In this document: positions 50,014-60,403 of the stretch, one piece after another
How positions within the stretch are numbered: the first letter of the stretch is position 1
How the letters are laid out: each line of letters starts with the position of its first letter
From: Chlorobiaceae bacterium
GTDB taxonomy: Bacteria > Bacteroidota > Chlorobiia > Chlorobiales > Chlorobiaceae
Assembly: GCA_012972835.1 (NCBI GenBank)
Contig: JABDHK010000010.1
Location: 1-64,000 of the forward strand
DNA: 64,000 bases
Direction: 5' to 3'
Translations under genes and position numbers: made by a program
Notes under the pieces: model-generated
What the model was told of the DNA's origin: nothing
Seen by the model: only the letters and a program-made list of their open reading frames with translations
Databases searched by the model: none

Positions 50014-51654
50014 TTATCCCATTGCTGGTTCTTTTGAAGGTCTGACCAGTATTACCTCTTCGCGTTCGACCAGAACCTGACCGGGCGGGAGGTTTTTACC
50101 GTGCCGGACATATTTTTTCAGGGTATAGAGTACCGGCACAAGTTCGGAGTGCTTTGCGGCGGAGTACCAGGCTGCAATTTCAGCGGCTTTTGTAATTTCT
50201 TTGAGCTGGTGCAGTGTTGCCCCTTTCAGGACGCAGTGAGAGCCGGCTGCTCCGCGGGCATGGAGCCAGATGTCATTTGGGCGGGCATGGGTAAAGGTGA
50301 GCAGGTCATTGTTTGCAGCATTTTTGCCAATGAAGAGAGTGATTGATGGCGTGAGTTGAACAGTTCTGAATGGCAGTGCCGAACGGCTATTTTTCGATTG
50401 AGGAGTGCCGGATTTATTTGGCACTCTGGTATGGTTTGCAATAAATTTGAGGGCTTCTCTGGGTGTTGTTATAGTTTCGGTTGCTGCAAGGAGCGCTTCA
50501 ACTGTTTTTTTTTCTTGCTCAAGAGCTGCACGCCTCTCCTGCATTACTTTGAGTTTCCCTCTGGTTTTTGAGGCTTTTGAAAAATACTCTTCGGCGTTTT
50601 TCTGCAGTGTTAACGCCTCTTTGAGAGGGATGGTTTTGTCGGGTGTATCAGGCTGGAAAATGTCTGCTACGGTTATGCTCTTTCGATCTGTTCTTGGCTG
50701 GTAGAGTGATGCCATGAGCAGATGGCCGGAGTTTTCATAGTTTCGGGCAAACTCCCCGAGCATTTCGGGGTTGAAGTTGTCCAGCGTTTTTTGTTTTTTT
50801 CCAATCTCTCGAATCAGTTTTGCACGAAGCTCTTTCAGTTTCTCTTTTGTTTCAAGAAACCGCCGCATTTTGATGCTGTAATCGCTCAACCCTTCAAGCA
50901 CGGAATCAAACAAGCGTGCATCAGGGCGGGAAGTGTGCAGCAGTGAAAATTCCGGTTCCCCATGCTCATTTTCCGAGACAACTCCTTTCGGGTCGAGCAG
51001 CTCAAAAAAGAGTGATTGAAAAGCGGTGTGGAGTCTTTCAGGGCTATCCTCTCCCGCTGTCCTTTTTATCACTTCACTTACAAGGGTGCGGTCAAAACCG
51101 GGAAGAATTGCTGAAAGTTTTTCGGGTACACTCTCCCCATTCCGGCTATTGCATTGCTCGATAAAAAACGTTTTGTTCATTGCCCGAGTTTCAAGCTCTC
51201 TGAGTATTCCGGTAGAGTTATTGCTGGTGTGAAAGGGCTGACCAGCCAGGGAGTTTTTTTGCTTGAAAGCATCAATAATCTGCTTATCCCTGACAAGAAA
51301 GAGGTTTGTTCTGGAGGTGAATAACTGCAGGACAATAATGGATTTTTCGGCCAGATGAAGATCTATTTCACGGTCACACGGAGAGATTTCCACGCTTGAA
51401 ACCTGCTGATTGTTGATCTCGGTCAACAGGTTTGCTGCATTGTGTGTTTTTTTATGAACTCCTTCTTTGAGAAAAAAAGAGAGCAGGGGAGTATGGGTTA
51501 CAACCACAATCTGCAGATGTTGGCCATCAACATCAATGAAACTCAGGGTTACTTCATTTTTGTGCTGAGAATAGATCTCCTTCAGTTGCCCCCCCGCAAG
51601 CCGCTCATGCAGTTCTATTGCTGCGTGGTAGAGAGTAAAGTAGTTGCGTATCAT
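50014..51654 (-). CDS. NFACT/RqcH-family ribosome quality-control protein
   Basis: 546 residues from the ATG at 51654 (a TTG lies three codons upstream). Order is NFACT-N (YFTLYHAAIELHERLAGGQL), helix-hairpin-helix and coiled-coil middle, then NFACT-R (FTHARPNDIWLHARGAAGSH). RqcH adds alanine tails to chains stuck on 50S subunits, marking them for proteolysis; older annotation is fibronectin-binding protein. The NFACT-R Asp-...-Trp-Leu-His-Ala core is intact. Divergent from the deaminase gene. Confidence 0.88.
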   Translation of the reverse strand: MIRNYFTLYHAAIELHERLAGGQLKEIYSQHKNEVTLSFIDVDGQHLQIVVVTHTPLLSFFLKEGVHKKTHNAANLLTEINNQQVSSVEISPCDREIDLHLAEKSIIVLQLFTSRTNLFLVRDKQIIDAFKQKNSLAGQPFHTSNNSTGILRELETRAMNKTFFIEQCNSRNGESVPEKLSAILPGFDRTLVSEVIKRTAGEDSPERLHTAFQSLFFELLDPKGVVSENEHGEPEFSLLHTSRPDARLFDSVLEGLSDYSIKMRRFLETKEKLKELRAKLIREIGKKQKTLDNFNPEMLGEFARNYENSGHLLMASLYQPRTDRKSITVADIFQPDTPDKTIPLKEALTLQKNAEEYFSKASKTRGKLKVMQERRAALEQEKKTVEALLAATETITTPREALKFIANHTRVPNKSGTPQSKNSRSALPFRTVQLTPSITLFIGKNAANNDLLTFTHARPNDIWLHARGAAGSHCVLKGATLHQLKEITKAAEIAAWYSAAKHSELVPVLYTLKKYVRHGKNLPPGQVLVEREEVILVRPSKEPAMG

Positions 51655-51740
51655 GATTGACAATTGGATTGCATGAGCCCGATCTTTTTCTCTATTTTAA
51701 GCTGTGTGTAGTTGTTAGTTTGTATAATTTATTAAAAAAT

Positions 51741-52280
51741 ATGGCTATGCCGGAAGAAACGATGACGGGATGCTGCCTTCCGGATGCGGAAGGGAGTGGG
51801 GGTTCAGAGAGTGAAAAGCGGTTGGGATGGCATGAATACTTCATGAGTGTTGCCCATCTTATTTCACGGAGGGCGACCTGTACCCGTGGTCATATTGGTG
51901 CGGTTATTGTCAAGGATCACAGTATTCTTTCGACGGGTTACAACGGAGCGCCTGCCGGGCTTCCTCACTGTAACGACAGCAACTGCCGTATTTACCGCAG
52001 CACCCACCCCGACGGCACTGTGGAAGAGAACTGTGTTAACACCATTCATGCGGAAATCAATGCCATTGCCCAGGCGGCAAAACATGGTGTGGCTATCAAG
52101 GATTCTGAAATCTATATTACAGCCAGTCCCTGTATTCACTGCCTTAAAGTGCTGATCAATGTGGGCATAAAAACTATCTATTACGATAAACCTTATAAAA
52201 TCGAGAATATTGATGAACTGCTCAGGCTTTCAGGCATCAGGCTTGTACAGGTCAACATGCTCAATATCCAGCAGAAGTGA
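51741..52280 (+). CDS. dCMP deaminase (ComEB-type)
   Basis: 179 residues from the ATG at 51741. Zinc site: [13 protein letters not shown] (His and catalytic Glu) and [12 protein letters not shown] (two Cys). The insert [18 protein letters not shown] typifies deoxycytidylate deaminases, which make dUMP for thymidylate. It ends GTGA, overlapping an alternative GTG start of ribD; the two form a short operon, though the pairing is chemical (deaminase fold) rather than one pathway. Confidence 0.88.
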   Translation: MAMPEETMTGCCLPDAEGSGGSESEKRLGWHEYFMSVAHLISRRATCTRGHIGAVIVKDHSILSTGYNGAPAGLPHCNDSNCRIYRSTHPDGTVEENCVNTIHAEINAIAQAAKHGVAIKDSEIYITASPCIHCLKVLINVGIKTIYYDKPYKIENIDELLRLSGIRLVQVNMLNIQQK

Positions 52281-52282
52281 CG

Positions 52283-53383
52283 ATGCCGAAGAGTGAGGAT
52301 ATCCTCTTTATGCGGCGCTCTCTTGAACTTGCCTTGAAAGGTGGCGGGAGTGTGAGTCCTAATCCGATGGTGGGTTCGGTTATTGTATACAAGGGTGATA
52401 TTATCGGAGAGGGTTATCATGAGAGGTTTGGCGGAGCTCATGCAGAGGTGAACGCTATTGCTTCAGTGGTGGATGAATCTTTGCTTCGGCACTCTACCCT
52501 CTATGTTAATCTTGAGCCCTGTTCCCATTTCGGCAAAACCCCTCCATGCAGTGATCTTATTATTGAGAAAGGTATTCAGCGTGTAGTTATCGGTTGCCGT
52601 GACCCTCATGCTGCCGTTGCCGGGAAGGGAAAAGCGAAGCTTCTTGCTGCTGGTATTGAGGTTACTGAAGGGGTGCTTGAAGCGGAGTGCAAAAAACTCA
52701 ATGAGGCATTTATAAAAAGTCATACAGCAGGGATGCCACTGGTCGCCCTTAAACTGGCTCAAACCCTTGACGGAAAAATTGCAACATCGCTCGGTGCATC
52801 CCGCTGGATTACTGGAGAGGAGGCAAGGGGAGAGGTTCACCGACTCAGGAGCCTCTATGATGCTGTCATTATTGGCGAGGCCACTGTTCGTGCCGATGAT
52901 GCTCTTCTTACGGTGAGGCATTGTGCTGGTCGAAATCCCCTCAGGGTTGTGCTTGATCGTCAGTTACGTCTTCCTTTGGAGGCAAAGATTTTCGGCTCCG
53001 AGGCCTCAACAATGCTTTTTGCCTCTTCCTCATGGTCTGGGTTGCCGAAAGTTGAGCAGTTGCGACAGAAGGGTGTGACGGTTTTGTTTGTCAATGAGCA
53101 TACTGGAGAGCTTGATTTAAGGCAGGTGCTTCTGGAACTGCATAACCGGCAGATTCTTTCGGTGATGGTTGAAGGGGGGAGCCGTTTGTCAGCTTCATTT
53201 ATCAGGGAAAAGCTTGTTGACAAAATTTATATGTTTATTGCTCCGAAGCTATTCGGTGGTGACGCTCTGAGCGCTTTTGCTCCCCTTGGTATCAGTATGC
53301 CTGACCAGGCAGTGAATCTTCGAATAGAGCAACCTCGGTTTTTCGGCCATGATCTGCTGCTTGAGGCCTCTGTGGAGGCTTGA
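52283..53383 (+). CDS. ribD: Riboflavin biosynthesis deaminase/reductase RibD
   Basis: 366 residues, bifunctional. Deaminase domain (1-145): [11 protein letters not shown], and [19 protein letters not shown] for zinc. Reductase domain (148-366): [20 protein letters not shown], then [14 protein letters not shown]. It performs the second and third steps from GTP to riboflavin. A GTG six bases earlier overlaps the previous stop and could be the true start. Riboflavin synthase lies 2 kb downstream on the same strand. Confidence 0.94.
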   Translation: MPKSEDILFMRRSLELALKGGGSVSPNPMVGSVIVYKGDIIGEGYHERFGGAHAEVNAIASVVDESLLRHSTLYVNLEPCSHFGKTPPCSDLIIEKGIQRVVIGCRDPHAAVAGKGKAKLLAAGIEVTEGVLEAECKKLNEAFIKSHTAGMPLVALKLAQTLDGKIATSLGASRWITGEEARGEVHRLRSLYDAVIIGEATVRADDALLTVRHCAGRNPLRVVLDRQLRLPLEAKIFGSEASTMLFASSSWSGLPKVEQLRQKGVTVLFVNEHTGELDLRQVLLELHNRQILSVMVEGGSRLSASFIREKLVDKIYMFIAPKLFGGDALSAFAPLGISMPDQAVNLRIEQPRFFGHDLLLEASVEA

Positions 53384-53445
53384 ATGCTGTGTGAGAAGAG
53401 AACTTTTATGGAATTTTATAAATAAACACGATATAACTCTTGTGT

Positions 53446-53898
53446 ATGATGGCAAAAAGAACCGCAAACAGGGGGTTGCCTGTGTTTGATCGTTTTATTA
53501 CGAACAGTGATCTTGGAAAGTTCTTTCTGCGGGTTCCAGTCGGCACCTTGATGCTTTTTCACGGGCTCAACAAACTGCAGCATGGCTATGGATTTATAAC
53601 GCCGATGCTTTTGAAAGCAAAGCTCCCAGGCTATCTTTCACATGGAATTCTTATCGGTGAACTTGTTGCTCCTCTCTTTATGGTGTTGGGAATCTATACC
53701 CGGCCTGCAGCACTGCTACAAGTTTTTGTGATGGCTATGGCCATCTATCTAGTTCATGCCAGGGCGCTGTTTTCATTCTCGGAACATGGCGGATACTCCC
53801 TTGAACTGCAGGTGCTCTATCTGTTTGGTGCACTTGCCGTTTTCTTTTTTGGTGCTGGGCGTTACAGTATTATTCATGCCGGTGGTATATGGAGATGA
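53446..53898 (+). CDS. DoxX-family membrane protein
   Basis: 150 residues with four hydrophobic helices. DoxX pattern: LRVPVGTLMLFHGLNKLQHG, then LIGELVAPLFMVLGIYTRPA and ALLQVFVMAMAIYLVH. Small DoxX proteins are linked to quinone-dependent thiosulfate oxidation or oxidative stress complexes; the specific role is unknown. The ATG at 53446 is preferred over a TTG upstream. Its stop overlaps the next gene's start (ATGA). Confidence 0.82.
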   Translation: MMAKRTANRGLPVFDRFITNSDLGKFFLRVPVGTLMLFHGLNKLQHGYGFITPMLLKAKLPGYLSHGILIGELVAPLFMVLGIYTRPAALLQVFVMAMAIYLVHARALFSFSEHGGYSLELQVLYLFGALAVFFFGAGRYSIIHAGGIWR

Positions 53899-54698
53899 TG
53901 GAGTATAGCAAAAAAGAGGAGGTCATTGATATTTGTCATGTAACAGCTTACTCTGGAACTACCTGTGTTTTCAGGGATTTCTCACTCAAGGTGGAGGGTG
54001 GATGCAGTACGGCCATTCTCGGCCCAAACGGGTCAGGAAAGACAACGCTGATGAAACTGCTTTCACGCGACCTCTATCCTGTTGCCGAACCAGAGAGTTA
54101 TGTTAGAATTTTTGGCTTGGAGCGATGGAATGTATGGGAACTTCGCACTCGTCTTGGCATTGTTTCGCACGATCTGCAGCATGGTTATCTTGCCGGGGCG
54201 CGCGGTATCAATGTTATTTTGTCGGGCATCTATGCCAGTATTGATATCTGGCAGCATCAGCAGTTCACCATTGGTGACATGCAGAAAGCTGAGAGTGTGA
54301 TGGAGAGGCTTGGTATTGGGGCACTCAAAGATCGCGCTTTTGGTGCCATGTCAACCGGGCAGCAGCGTCGCTTTCTTCTCGGCAGGGCGCTGATCAACGA
54401 TCCTGATGCACTGCTGCTCGATGAGCCAACCACCGGGCTCGATCTCAGCGCGACATTTCACTACCTTGAAACCCTTCGTCTGCTGATGAGGCTGGGGAAA
54501 ACGGTCATGCTGGTGACCCATCATCTTCATGAAATTCCACCGGAAATAGAGAGGGTTGTGCTGCTCAAAGAGGGGCGCATTGTCAGTGACGGCGCAAAAG
54601 CTGATGTTCTGACCTCCGAATCCCTCTCCGGTTTGTTTGACTATCCTCTGCAGGTTATGACTGTAAACGGCTATTATCAGGTGTTGCCTGCATTGTGA
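53895..54698 (+). CDS. ABC transporter ATP-binding protein, ModF/YlmA-like
   Basis: 267 residues from the ATG that overlaps the DoxX stop. Walker A GPNGSGKTT (about 42), signature MSTGQQRR (about 155; Thr-Gly in place of Ser-Gly-Gly), Walker B ALLLDEPTTGLDL. No permease is adjacent, and the sequence resembles stand-alone ATPases of the ModF/YlmA kind. Coupled translation with DoxX hints at a shared role, though none is known. Confidence 0.82.
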   Translation: MMEYSKKEEVIDICHVTAYSGTTCVFRDFSLKVEGGCSTAILGPNGSGKTTLMKLLSRDLYPVAEPESYVRIFGLERWNVWELRTRLGIVSHDLQHGYLAGARGINVILSGIYASIDIWQHQQFTIGDMQKAESVMERLGIGALKDRAFGAMSTGQQRRFLLGRALINDPDALLLDEPTTGLDLSATFHYLETLRLLMRLGKTVMLVTHHLHEIPPEIERVVLLKEGRIVSDGAKADVLTSESLSGLFDYPLQVMTVNGYYQVLPAL

Positions 54699-54784
54699 TT
54701 TGCTACTCTTGATACAGAGCTGTAATTATTGTTCTTTAAATGAACTCCTTCAGTGCTATCACTGTTGTATTGCTTTCGTGCAAA

Positions 54785-54814
54785 CTGTTCCTGGATAAGG
54801 GAACAGGTTTTTTT
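54785..54814 (+). terminator. Terminator after the ABC ATPase gene
   Basis: CTGTTCC and GGAACAG (extended by AA/TT) form a stem with an 8-base loop, followed by GTTTTTTTA. Confidence 0.75.
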
Positions 54815-54837
54815 ATAACTTATAACGGTTAATTTTT

Positions 54838-55338
54838 ATGGCACATCTCACCTTCAAGGGTAGTGCGGTTGAAACTGCAGGGAATCTTCCTGCAAAAGGC
54901 TCTGAGGCTCCTTTTTTCTGTCTGGTGAAAACTGATCTCTCCGAGGCCGGCCCCGCCGACTTCGCAGGCAAAAGGCTGGTGCTTAATATTTTTCCGAGCC
55001 TTGATACACCTGTCTGCGCAGCGTCGGTCAGGCATTTCAATCAGGCAGCAGCATCGCTCGACAATACCGTTGTGCTCTGTATTTCTGCTGACCTTCCCTT
55101 TGCCCACAGCCGTTTCTGTGAAACTGAAGGCTTGAAAAATGTAGTATCGCTATCAGTCTTCCGCTCTCCTGAATTCGGGAAGGATTATGGTGTTACCATT
55201 CTTAATGGCCCTCTCAAGGGATTTCTTTCGCGTGCTATTGTTATTATTGATGCTGACGGGATAGTTCTCTATACCGAGCATGTCGCTGAAATTGTTGAGG
55301 AACCTGACTACAGCGCGGCCCTCAAGGTTCTTGCTTAA
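54838..55338 (+). CDS. tpx: Thiol peroxidase
   Basis: 166 residues. Atypical 2-Cys peroxiredoxin: peroxidatic Cys in PSLDTPVCAASVRHF (about 61), resolving Cys in HSRFCETEGLKNV (about 95), and the DTPVC-Ser-Arg triad region intact. It reduces alkyl and hydrogen peroxides with thioredoxin in the periplasm or cytoplasm (no signal peptide here). It complements rubrerythrin (13.3 kb) in peroxide defence. Confidence 0.94.
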   Translation: MAHLTFKGSAVETAGNLPAKGSEAPFFCLVKTDLSEAGPADFAGKRLVLNIFPSLDTPVCAASVRHFNQAAASLDNTVVLCISADLPFAHSRFCETEGLKNVVSLSVFRSPEFGKDYGVTILNGPLKGFLSRAIVIIDADGIVLYTEHVAEIVEEPDYSAALKVLA

Positions 55339-55428
55339 CAGGCACTTTCCCATGAGGAAGAAGTTGGACAATCCCCGGGTTGTGATGTTATCATGATGCG
55401 GCTCTTTTATTAAGTGAAAAACCGTGCA

Positions 55429-56085
55429 ATGTTTACCGGAATTATCAAGGATGTCGGTCGGGTAAGTGGTGTTACAAGGCGGAATGGCGGGTTGCTGCTC
55501 AGGGTTGACTATGGCAATGCCACAGAGTTCAGTGGCTTGTCGATTGATGAGAGCGTGAGCCTTAATGGGGCCTGTCAGACCGTTGTTGCGGTTGGTGATG
55601 GGTGGTTTGAGGTTCAGAGTGTCGAAGAGACGCTTTCAAAAACTACACTTGGCTCGTTTCGTCATGGCTCTCAGGTCAATCTTGAACGGGCCATTCGTCC
55701 TCTCGACCGTCTTGGCGGGCATTTTGTGCTTGGTCATGTTGATTGTGCAGCCGTGGTACAGGAGATAAGGGAGTTGGGTGCAAGCAGGGAACTCTGGATA
55801 GCCTTTCCTGACAGATTCACTCCCTTCATTGTCTCTGCCGGTTCGATAACTATCGACGGCATAAGCCTGACCGTTGCAAAGCTTGATACCCTGCGTTTTG
55901 CTGTGGCGATTATACCCTATACCTTTGCGCATACAACACTTCACTCCCTGAAACCGGGGAGCCAGGTAAATCTGGAGTTTGATATTCTTGGCAAATATGT
56001 TGCCCGCCAGCTTGCCGCTCGTTCATCTCCAGAGTTGACTGATTCACGGATTGATGAGGTATGGCTTCGGGAAAACGGATTTTAA
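55429..56085 (+). CDS. ribE: Riboflavin synthase alpha chain
   Basis: 218 residues. Two lumazine-binding barrels: MFTGIIKDVGRVSGV opens the first and VLGHVDCAAVVQEI the second, with SVSLNGACQTVV and SITIDGISLTVA as the paired signatures. It joins two lumazines to give riboflavin. Start at 55429 gives the conserved MFTGI; a GTG lies five codons upstream. Its TAA abuts the ATG of rarA (TAAATG), so the two are probably co-translated. Confidence 0.95.
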   Translation: MFTGIIKDVGRVSGVTRRNGGLLLRVDYGNATEFSGLSIDESVSLNGACQTVVAVGDGWFEVQSVEETLSKTTLGSFRHGSQVNLERAIRPLDRLGGHFVLGHVDCAAVVQEIRELGASRELWIAFPDRFTPFIVSAGSITIDGISLTVAKLDTLRFAVAIIPYTFAHTTLHSLKPGSQVNLEFDILGKYVARQLAARSSPELTDSRIDEVWLRENGF

Positions 56086-57429
56086 ATGGCGGATACCCTT
56101 GACATGCACTCTGATCTGTTCGGTTTTTCCGCTTCACCTGGCAAGGGGGATTATTTTCAGCCGCTTGCTGAGCGGGTTCGCCCCCGGACGCTTGACCAGA
56201 TGGCTGGGCAGGAGCATCTTGTCGGTAAGAAGGGACCGTTACGCAAGTTCCTCAATAGCGGTCAGATGCCATCAATGATATTTTGGGGCCCTCCCGGATC
56301 GGGCAAGACAACCCTCGCCGAGATTTGTGCCTCGTCGCTTGACTATCGGTTTGAGCAGCTTTCGGCAATTGATTCCGGGGTAAAGGATGTTCGCAAAGCC
56401 CTTGACAACGCTGAAAAATCAAGGCGTACCGGCCACAGGACACTCCTCTTTATCGATGAAATTCACCGCTTTAACAAAACACAGCAGGACACCTTGCTGC
56501 ATTCAATAGAGCAAGGTCTTATTGTGCTTATTGGTGCAACGACCGAAAATCCCTCATTTGAGGTGAACGCCGCACTGTTGAGCAGGATGCAGGTCTATAT
56601 TCTCAAGCCTCTCGGGCCAAAGGAGATCGAAGCGGTGATTCGGCGTGCACTGAAAGAGGACTCTCTTTTCCGTGAGCGCTCCATTAAGATTGCCGATCTT
56701 GACTTTCTTCTGCAGTTTTCCGGAGGTGATGCCCGCAAGGCGCTGAATGCTGTTGAAGCAGCTCTCTCTCTTATTCCAGAGGGTGCTTCTGCAATAGTGC
56801 TGAGCAGGGAGCTGCTCGAAGAGGCATTGCAGCACCGGGCTCCTCTCTACGACAAGGGTGGCGATAACCACTATGATATTATTTCTGCCTTTATCAAATC
56901 CATGCGGGGTTCTGATCCCGATGCAGCACTTTTCTGGCTTGCCCGGATGCTTGAGGGAGGGGAAGACCCAAAATTCATCGCGCGGCGAATGGTTATTTTT
57001 GCAAGTGAAGATATCGGCAATGCGGATGCTTATGCCATAACGCTTGCGGTATCGGTTTTCCATGCTGTAGAGATGATCGGTCTGCCCGAGGCAAGAATTA
57101 ATCTGGCGCAAGCTGTAACCTACCTTGCCTCTGCCCCGAAATCAAACGCAAGCTATCAGGGTATCAATGAGGCAATGAGTGAGGCGCGAACGAAGCAGGA
57201 TTTGAGGGTTCCGCTTCATCTGCGCAACGCACCGACGAAACTCATGAAAGCCGAAGGGTACGGTGAAGGGTACAACTATCCCCATGGTTATCCTGGGCAT
57301 TTTGTCGAACAGCATTACTTCCCTGAGGGTATGGAGCCGAAGGCTTATTACCGGCCCGGAGATGAAGGACGTGAAAAGTATATCAGGGAGCGTCTTGGCA
57401 TCTTATGGAAAGATCGCTACCGGTCATGA
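56086..57429 (+). CDS. rarA: Replication-associated recombination ATPase RarA
   Basis: 447 residues. AAA+ domain: Walker [14 protein letters not shown] (about 68), Walker [17 protein letters not shown] (about 123), sensor 1 [12 protein letters not shown] and an arginine finger region; then the helical tetramerisation domain ending [20 protein letters not shown]. It acts at stalled replication forks. It starts directly after ribE. Confidence 0.95.
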   Translation: MADTLDMHSDLFGFSASPGKGDYFQPLAERVRPRTLDQMAGQEHLVGKKGPLRKFLNSGQMPSMIFWGPPGSGKTTLAEICASSLDYRFEQLSAIDSGVKDVRKALDNAEKSRRTGHRTLLFIDEIHRFNKTQQDTLLHSIEQGLIVLIGATTENPSFEVNAALLSRMQVYILKPLGPKEIEAVIRRALKEDSLFRERSIKIADLDFLLQFSGGDARKALNAVEAALSLIPEGASAIVLSRELLEEALQHRAPLYDKGGDNHYDIISAFIKSMRGSDPDAALFWLARMLEGGEDPKFIARRMVIFASEDIGNADAYAITLAVSVFHAVEMIGLPEARINLAQAVTYLASAPKSNASYQGINEAMSEARTKQDLRVPLHLRNAPTKLMKAEGYGEGYNYPHGYPGHFVEQHYFPEGMEPKAYYRPGDEGREKYIRERLGILWKDRYRS

Positions 57430-57484
57430 TTGTGCCGAAATTGGTGTTGTGTACTATTTTTTTTCATCAAGACAGATTATTGTA

Positions 57485-58864
57485 ATGAAGAGGTTGAGAG
57501 TGATACGCTTGTTTATAGTGCAGGTTCTTTTTTTGACTGCGCCCTCTTTCGTTCATGCGGCCACTGCTCCCGTGAGTGCAGCGGTGACGCTTGACGAGGC
57601 AGTTCGCATAGGGCTTGAGAGAAGCCGGACGCTTGAAATCGCACGTCTTGACAGGGATATGACAGGGCAGAAAATCCGAGAGACATGGTCGTCGGTGCTG
57701 CCTCAACTCTCAACTGATTTTACCTATACCCGTTCACTCAAACCATCGGTGCTTTTTTTCCCTGATATTTTTAGCGGGGGTAACGGAAGTTCATTTGTGC
57801 CTCTTGTCATCAGTGCCGATAATGCAGCAACCGCTACCATCAATCTTCGTCAGACACTTTTTAATGGTTCGGCGTTTGCTGGAATCAAGGCTGCCCGCAT
57901 TGTTCGCAAGATGAGTGATGAGGCCTACCGGAACGCCGAAGCAGCTGTTGTTGCCGACATTAAAATATCTTATTTCGATGCCCTCATTTCAAGGGATCAG
58001 TTGAAACTGATAGAACAGAGCCTGGCGCGGTGGGAGCAATCGAGAAAGGATACAAGAGCAATGTTCCGCCAGGGTGTTGCGGCCGATATTGATACCCTCA
58101 AGGCCTATCTTTCTGTTGAAAATCTTCGACCCGATCTTATACAGGCTGAGAACAGAGTGGTTACAAGCATGACAAAGCTGAAAAATGCTATAGGTATCCC
58201 CGCCGACAGCACTATTGCGCTTTCTGGAAAACTTGAACTCTCTTCTGCCACATATCCCTCTGAAATGGTAGCAGCATATCATGAAGCCATAGAGTTAAGG
58301 CCTGATCTCCGTCAGCTTGCACTTCAGGTTCAGGCTGAGGGTGAAAAAGTCAGTGCTGCCCGAGCCGATCGTTACCCGGTTATCACTGCCTTCGGACAGT
58401 TTGAATCGCAAACCGCATTCAACGACAATACCAGGACATCCGAATCGCGTTGGCCGGTCTCTACGGCGGTAGGACTACAGGTTTCGCTGCCGCTCTTTAC
58501 CGGATACCGAACCAGTGCCCAGGTCGAGCAGGCAAAAATATCGCAGATGCAGACCCGCACAAGGGTTGAAGATCTGAAGGCCAATATCAGGGCTGAAGTC
58601 GAGGTACGACTCTTGAACTTCCGGGAATCACAGAAGAGAATCGATGTGCAGTCAAAAACCATCAGTGTTGCAGAACGCAGCTACAAGATATCGTTACTTC
58701 GTTTCAAAGAGGGCATTGGCTCACGTCTTGAACTGACCGACGCCGAACTCCAGCTCAACAAAGCCAAAACCAACTACCTCCAGGCAGTCTACGACTACCT
58801 CGTGGCATCAGTTCAGCTCGACCGGGCCCTCGGGCGTTCACAAGCAACAGTAGCCGGAACATGA
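57485..58864 (+). CDS. TolC-family outer-membrane efflux protein
   Basis: 459 residues. Signal peptide (MKRLRVIRLFIVQVLFLTAP, cleavage near VHA). Two OEP repeats of helix and strand: AAVTLDEAVRIGLERSRTLE in the first and VSLPLFTGYRTSAQVEQAKI in the second, with long coiled helices between. It should form a trimeric tunnel through the outer membrane for an efflux pump or type I secretion. No pump genes follow, so partners must lie elsewhere. Starts at 57485 since upstream codons overlap rarA in another frame. Confidence 0.88.
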   Translation: MKRLRVIRLFIVQVLFLTAPSFVHAATAPVSAAVTLDEAVRIGLERSRTLEIARLDRDMTGQKIRETWSSVLPQLSTDFTYTRSLKPSVLFFPDIFSGGNGSSFVPLVISADNAATATINLRQTLFNGSAFAGIKAARIVRKMSDEAYRNAEAAVVADIKISYFDALISRDQLKLIEQSLARWEQSRKDTRAMFRQGVAADIDTLKAYLSVENLRPDLIQAENRVVTSMTKLKNAIGIPADSTIALSGKLELSSATYPSEMVAAYHEAIELRPDLRQLALQVQAEGEKVSAARADRYPVITAFGQFESQTAFNDNTRTSESRWPVSTAVGLQVSLPLFTGYRTSAQVEQAKISQMQTRTRVEDLKANIRAEVEVRLLNFRESQKRIDVQSKTISVAERSYKISLLRFKEGIGSRLELTDAELQLNKAKTNYLQAVYDYLVASVQLDRALGRSQATVAGT

Positions 58865-58902
58865 TAACTTATTAGTCACTTTAGTCCCTTAACTCTTGTT
58901 AC

Positions 58903-59844
58903 TCAGCACTGTTGTTTTACAAAATAAACCAGGCTCGATGCCCTCATTGGCCATAACCCGCTTTTGACGGCATAAAGAGATGTTCGCCCGAAGAGTGTTA
59001 AAATTTGCAGTACATTAAACCGCTGGTTTTGCCTTTTAGAGCGAAGTGCTTCGCTGTGCAGTGTGTTGTAGATCGAATCCGGCAGGTATGGCTGGCAATT
59101 GACAACCTGCAGGCTATGCTGTTTGAGCAGCTTTTTGAGGCTTTTGGGCACAAAGTGGTAGAGATGGCGCGGAGCGTCCCAAGCTATCCAGTTCTCTTGA
59201 TAGTGCTCTGCGTCGTAACTTGCTGGATTGGGCAGCGCAATAACAAGCATGCCGTCTGGTTGTAGCTGGCCTGCGGCTTGGCTGAGTGTCTCATGGATGG
59301 CGTGAATGTGTTCAAGCGTATGCCAGAGCACAATGCGGTCAAATGTTTTTTTCTCAGCGCTCTCCTCTGCAATTGAAGGAAAAATGTTTAGCCCGAAAAA
59401 CTCCCGTGCATATTGTGCCGCATCAGGATCGGGTTCAACACCGACAAGGTTATTGATCGGTACTCCAGAGTGTCGATGAAAACAGTTCAGAAGATCTCCC
59501 GTCGAACACCCAATTTCAAGAACAGTACACTTCTTTATCGGCTTTAGCAATCCTTTCAAGATGATTCCAGTTCGATAGCCGAGAAGTATAGAGCGTGCAG
59601 TAAGGTAGGCCCTCTCTTTAAAGGATGAACTATTCTCGCTGTGCCGATAAGGATCATACTCCGCGCTGCGGTAATGCCGGGCTATTTCAGAACTGTCGGG
59701 ACGGGGGTTGAGCATGATGAGTCCTGAAGCGCATGAACGGACAATGTTCCACTCTGCCTTCCCTGAAGGGTCAAAACGGTCTGCGACCTCGATATAGGGG
59801 GTGAATTTCCTGGAGTTGGTTATGGGGCAGGGAGCTGTTTCCAT
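58903..59844 (-). CDS. SAM-dependent methyltransferase
   Basis: 313 residues from the ATG at 59844. Class I fold: motif I CTVLEIGCSTGDLLNCF, acidic VGVEPDPDAAQYARE, and FDRIVLWHTLEHIH as the motif typical of Methyltransf_23 proteins, with DGMLVIALPNPASYDAEHY after it. Ten Cys or so hints at no metal site. The long upstream in-frame extension overlaps the HIT gene and is rejected. Substrate unknown; such proteins often modify surface sugars or lipids. Transcribed after the HIT gene by 16 bases. Confidence 0.8.
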   Translation of the reverse strand: METAPCPITNSRKFTPYIEVADRFDPSGKAEWNIVRSCASGLIMLNPRPDSSEIARHYRSAEYDPYRHSENSSSFKERAYLTARSILLGYRTGIILKGLLKPIKKCTVLEIGCSTGDLLNCFHRHSGVPINNLVGVEPDPDAAQYAREFFGLNIFPSIAEESAEKKTFDRIVLWHTLEHIHAIHETLSQAAGQLQPDGMLVIALPNPASYDAEHYQENWIAWDAPRHLYHFVPKSLKKLLKQHSLQVVNCQPYLPDSIYNTLHSEALRSKRQNQRFNVLQILTLFGRTSLYAVKSGLWPMRASSLVYFVKQQC

Positions 59845-59860
59845 TCCGCAGCACAGAGAG

Positions 59861-60376
59861 TTACTCTTGCGGCTGTGTGAGTTCTGCGAAAGCCTTTTTA
59901 AGGTTTGTATAGGTCGAGCGCATGTCGTTGCTGAGAACTTTGGCGTCCGCCAGCACAGGCATGAAATTAGTATCGCCCTCCCAGCGGGGCACAATATGAA
60001 AATGAATGTGGGTGTCAACACTGCCGCCGGCAACCCTGCCGAGATTTGCCCCTACATTGAATCCCTGTGGTCTCAGGGTAAGTTTCAGTGCCTTGATGGA
60101 GAGGTCTGTAAGTTCCATGATTTCAAGCTTCGATTCCTGGTCAAGCTCTGAAAAATCAGGAGTCTGCTGATAGGGGATCACCATGAGGTGTCCACAGTTG
60201 TAAGGGTAGAGATTCATGATAATAAAGCATTTCTTTGCCCTGTAGAGGACAAAGCGCTTCTCATCTTCTTCGGGAGGGATATCGGCAAATACTGATTTTC
60301 CATCCCCACCGGCAGGCTTGTCATCCTTGAAAGACTGCATGTAAACTTCACGCCATGGTGAGTACATTCTATTCAT
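59861..60376 (-). CDS. HIT-family nucleotide hydrolase
   Basis: 171 residues. The histidine triad THIHFHIVPRW is intact (H-phi-H-phi-H-phi-phi), with NLYPYNCGHLMVIPYQQTPD upstream and NVGANLGRVAGGSVDTHIH giving the Gly-rich approach. It cleaves dinucleoside polyphosphates or AMP conjugates, Ap4A phosphorylase-like group. The ATG at 60376 is chosen because the next start lies in the tRNA. Follows two tRNA-Leu genes on the same strand. Confidence 0.88.
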   Translation of the reverse strand: MNRMYSPWREVYMQSFKDDKPAGGDGKSVFADIPPEEDEKRFVLYRAKKCFIIMNLYPYNCGHLMVIPYQQTPDFSELDQESKLEIMELTDLSIKALKLTLRPQGFNVGANLGRVAGGSVDTHIHFHIVPRWEGDTNFMPVLADAKVLSNDMRSTYTNLKKAFAELTQPQE

Positions 60377-60403
60377 GGAAGGTATCCCGATTTCTTGTTC
60401 TTG

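Noticed and set aside
57263-57484. Longer N-terminus for the TolC-like protein
   Set aside because: It lies in another frame of rarA and would place the signal peptide inside the protein.
59845-60033. Longer N-terminus for the methyltransferase
   Set aside because: It overlaps the HIT gene and is Cys- and Ser-rich with no similarity to methyltransferases.
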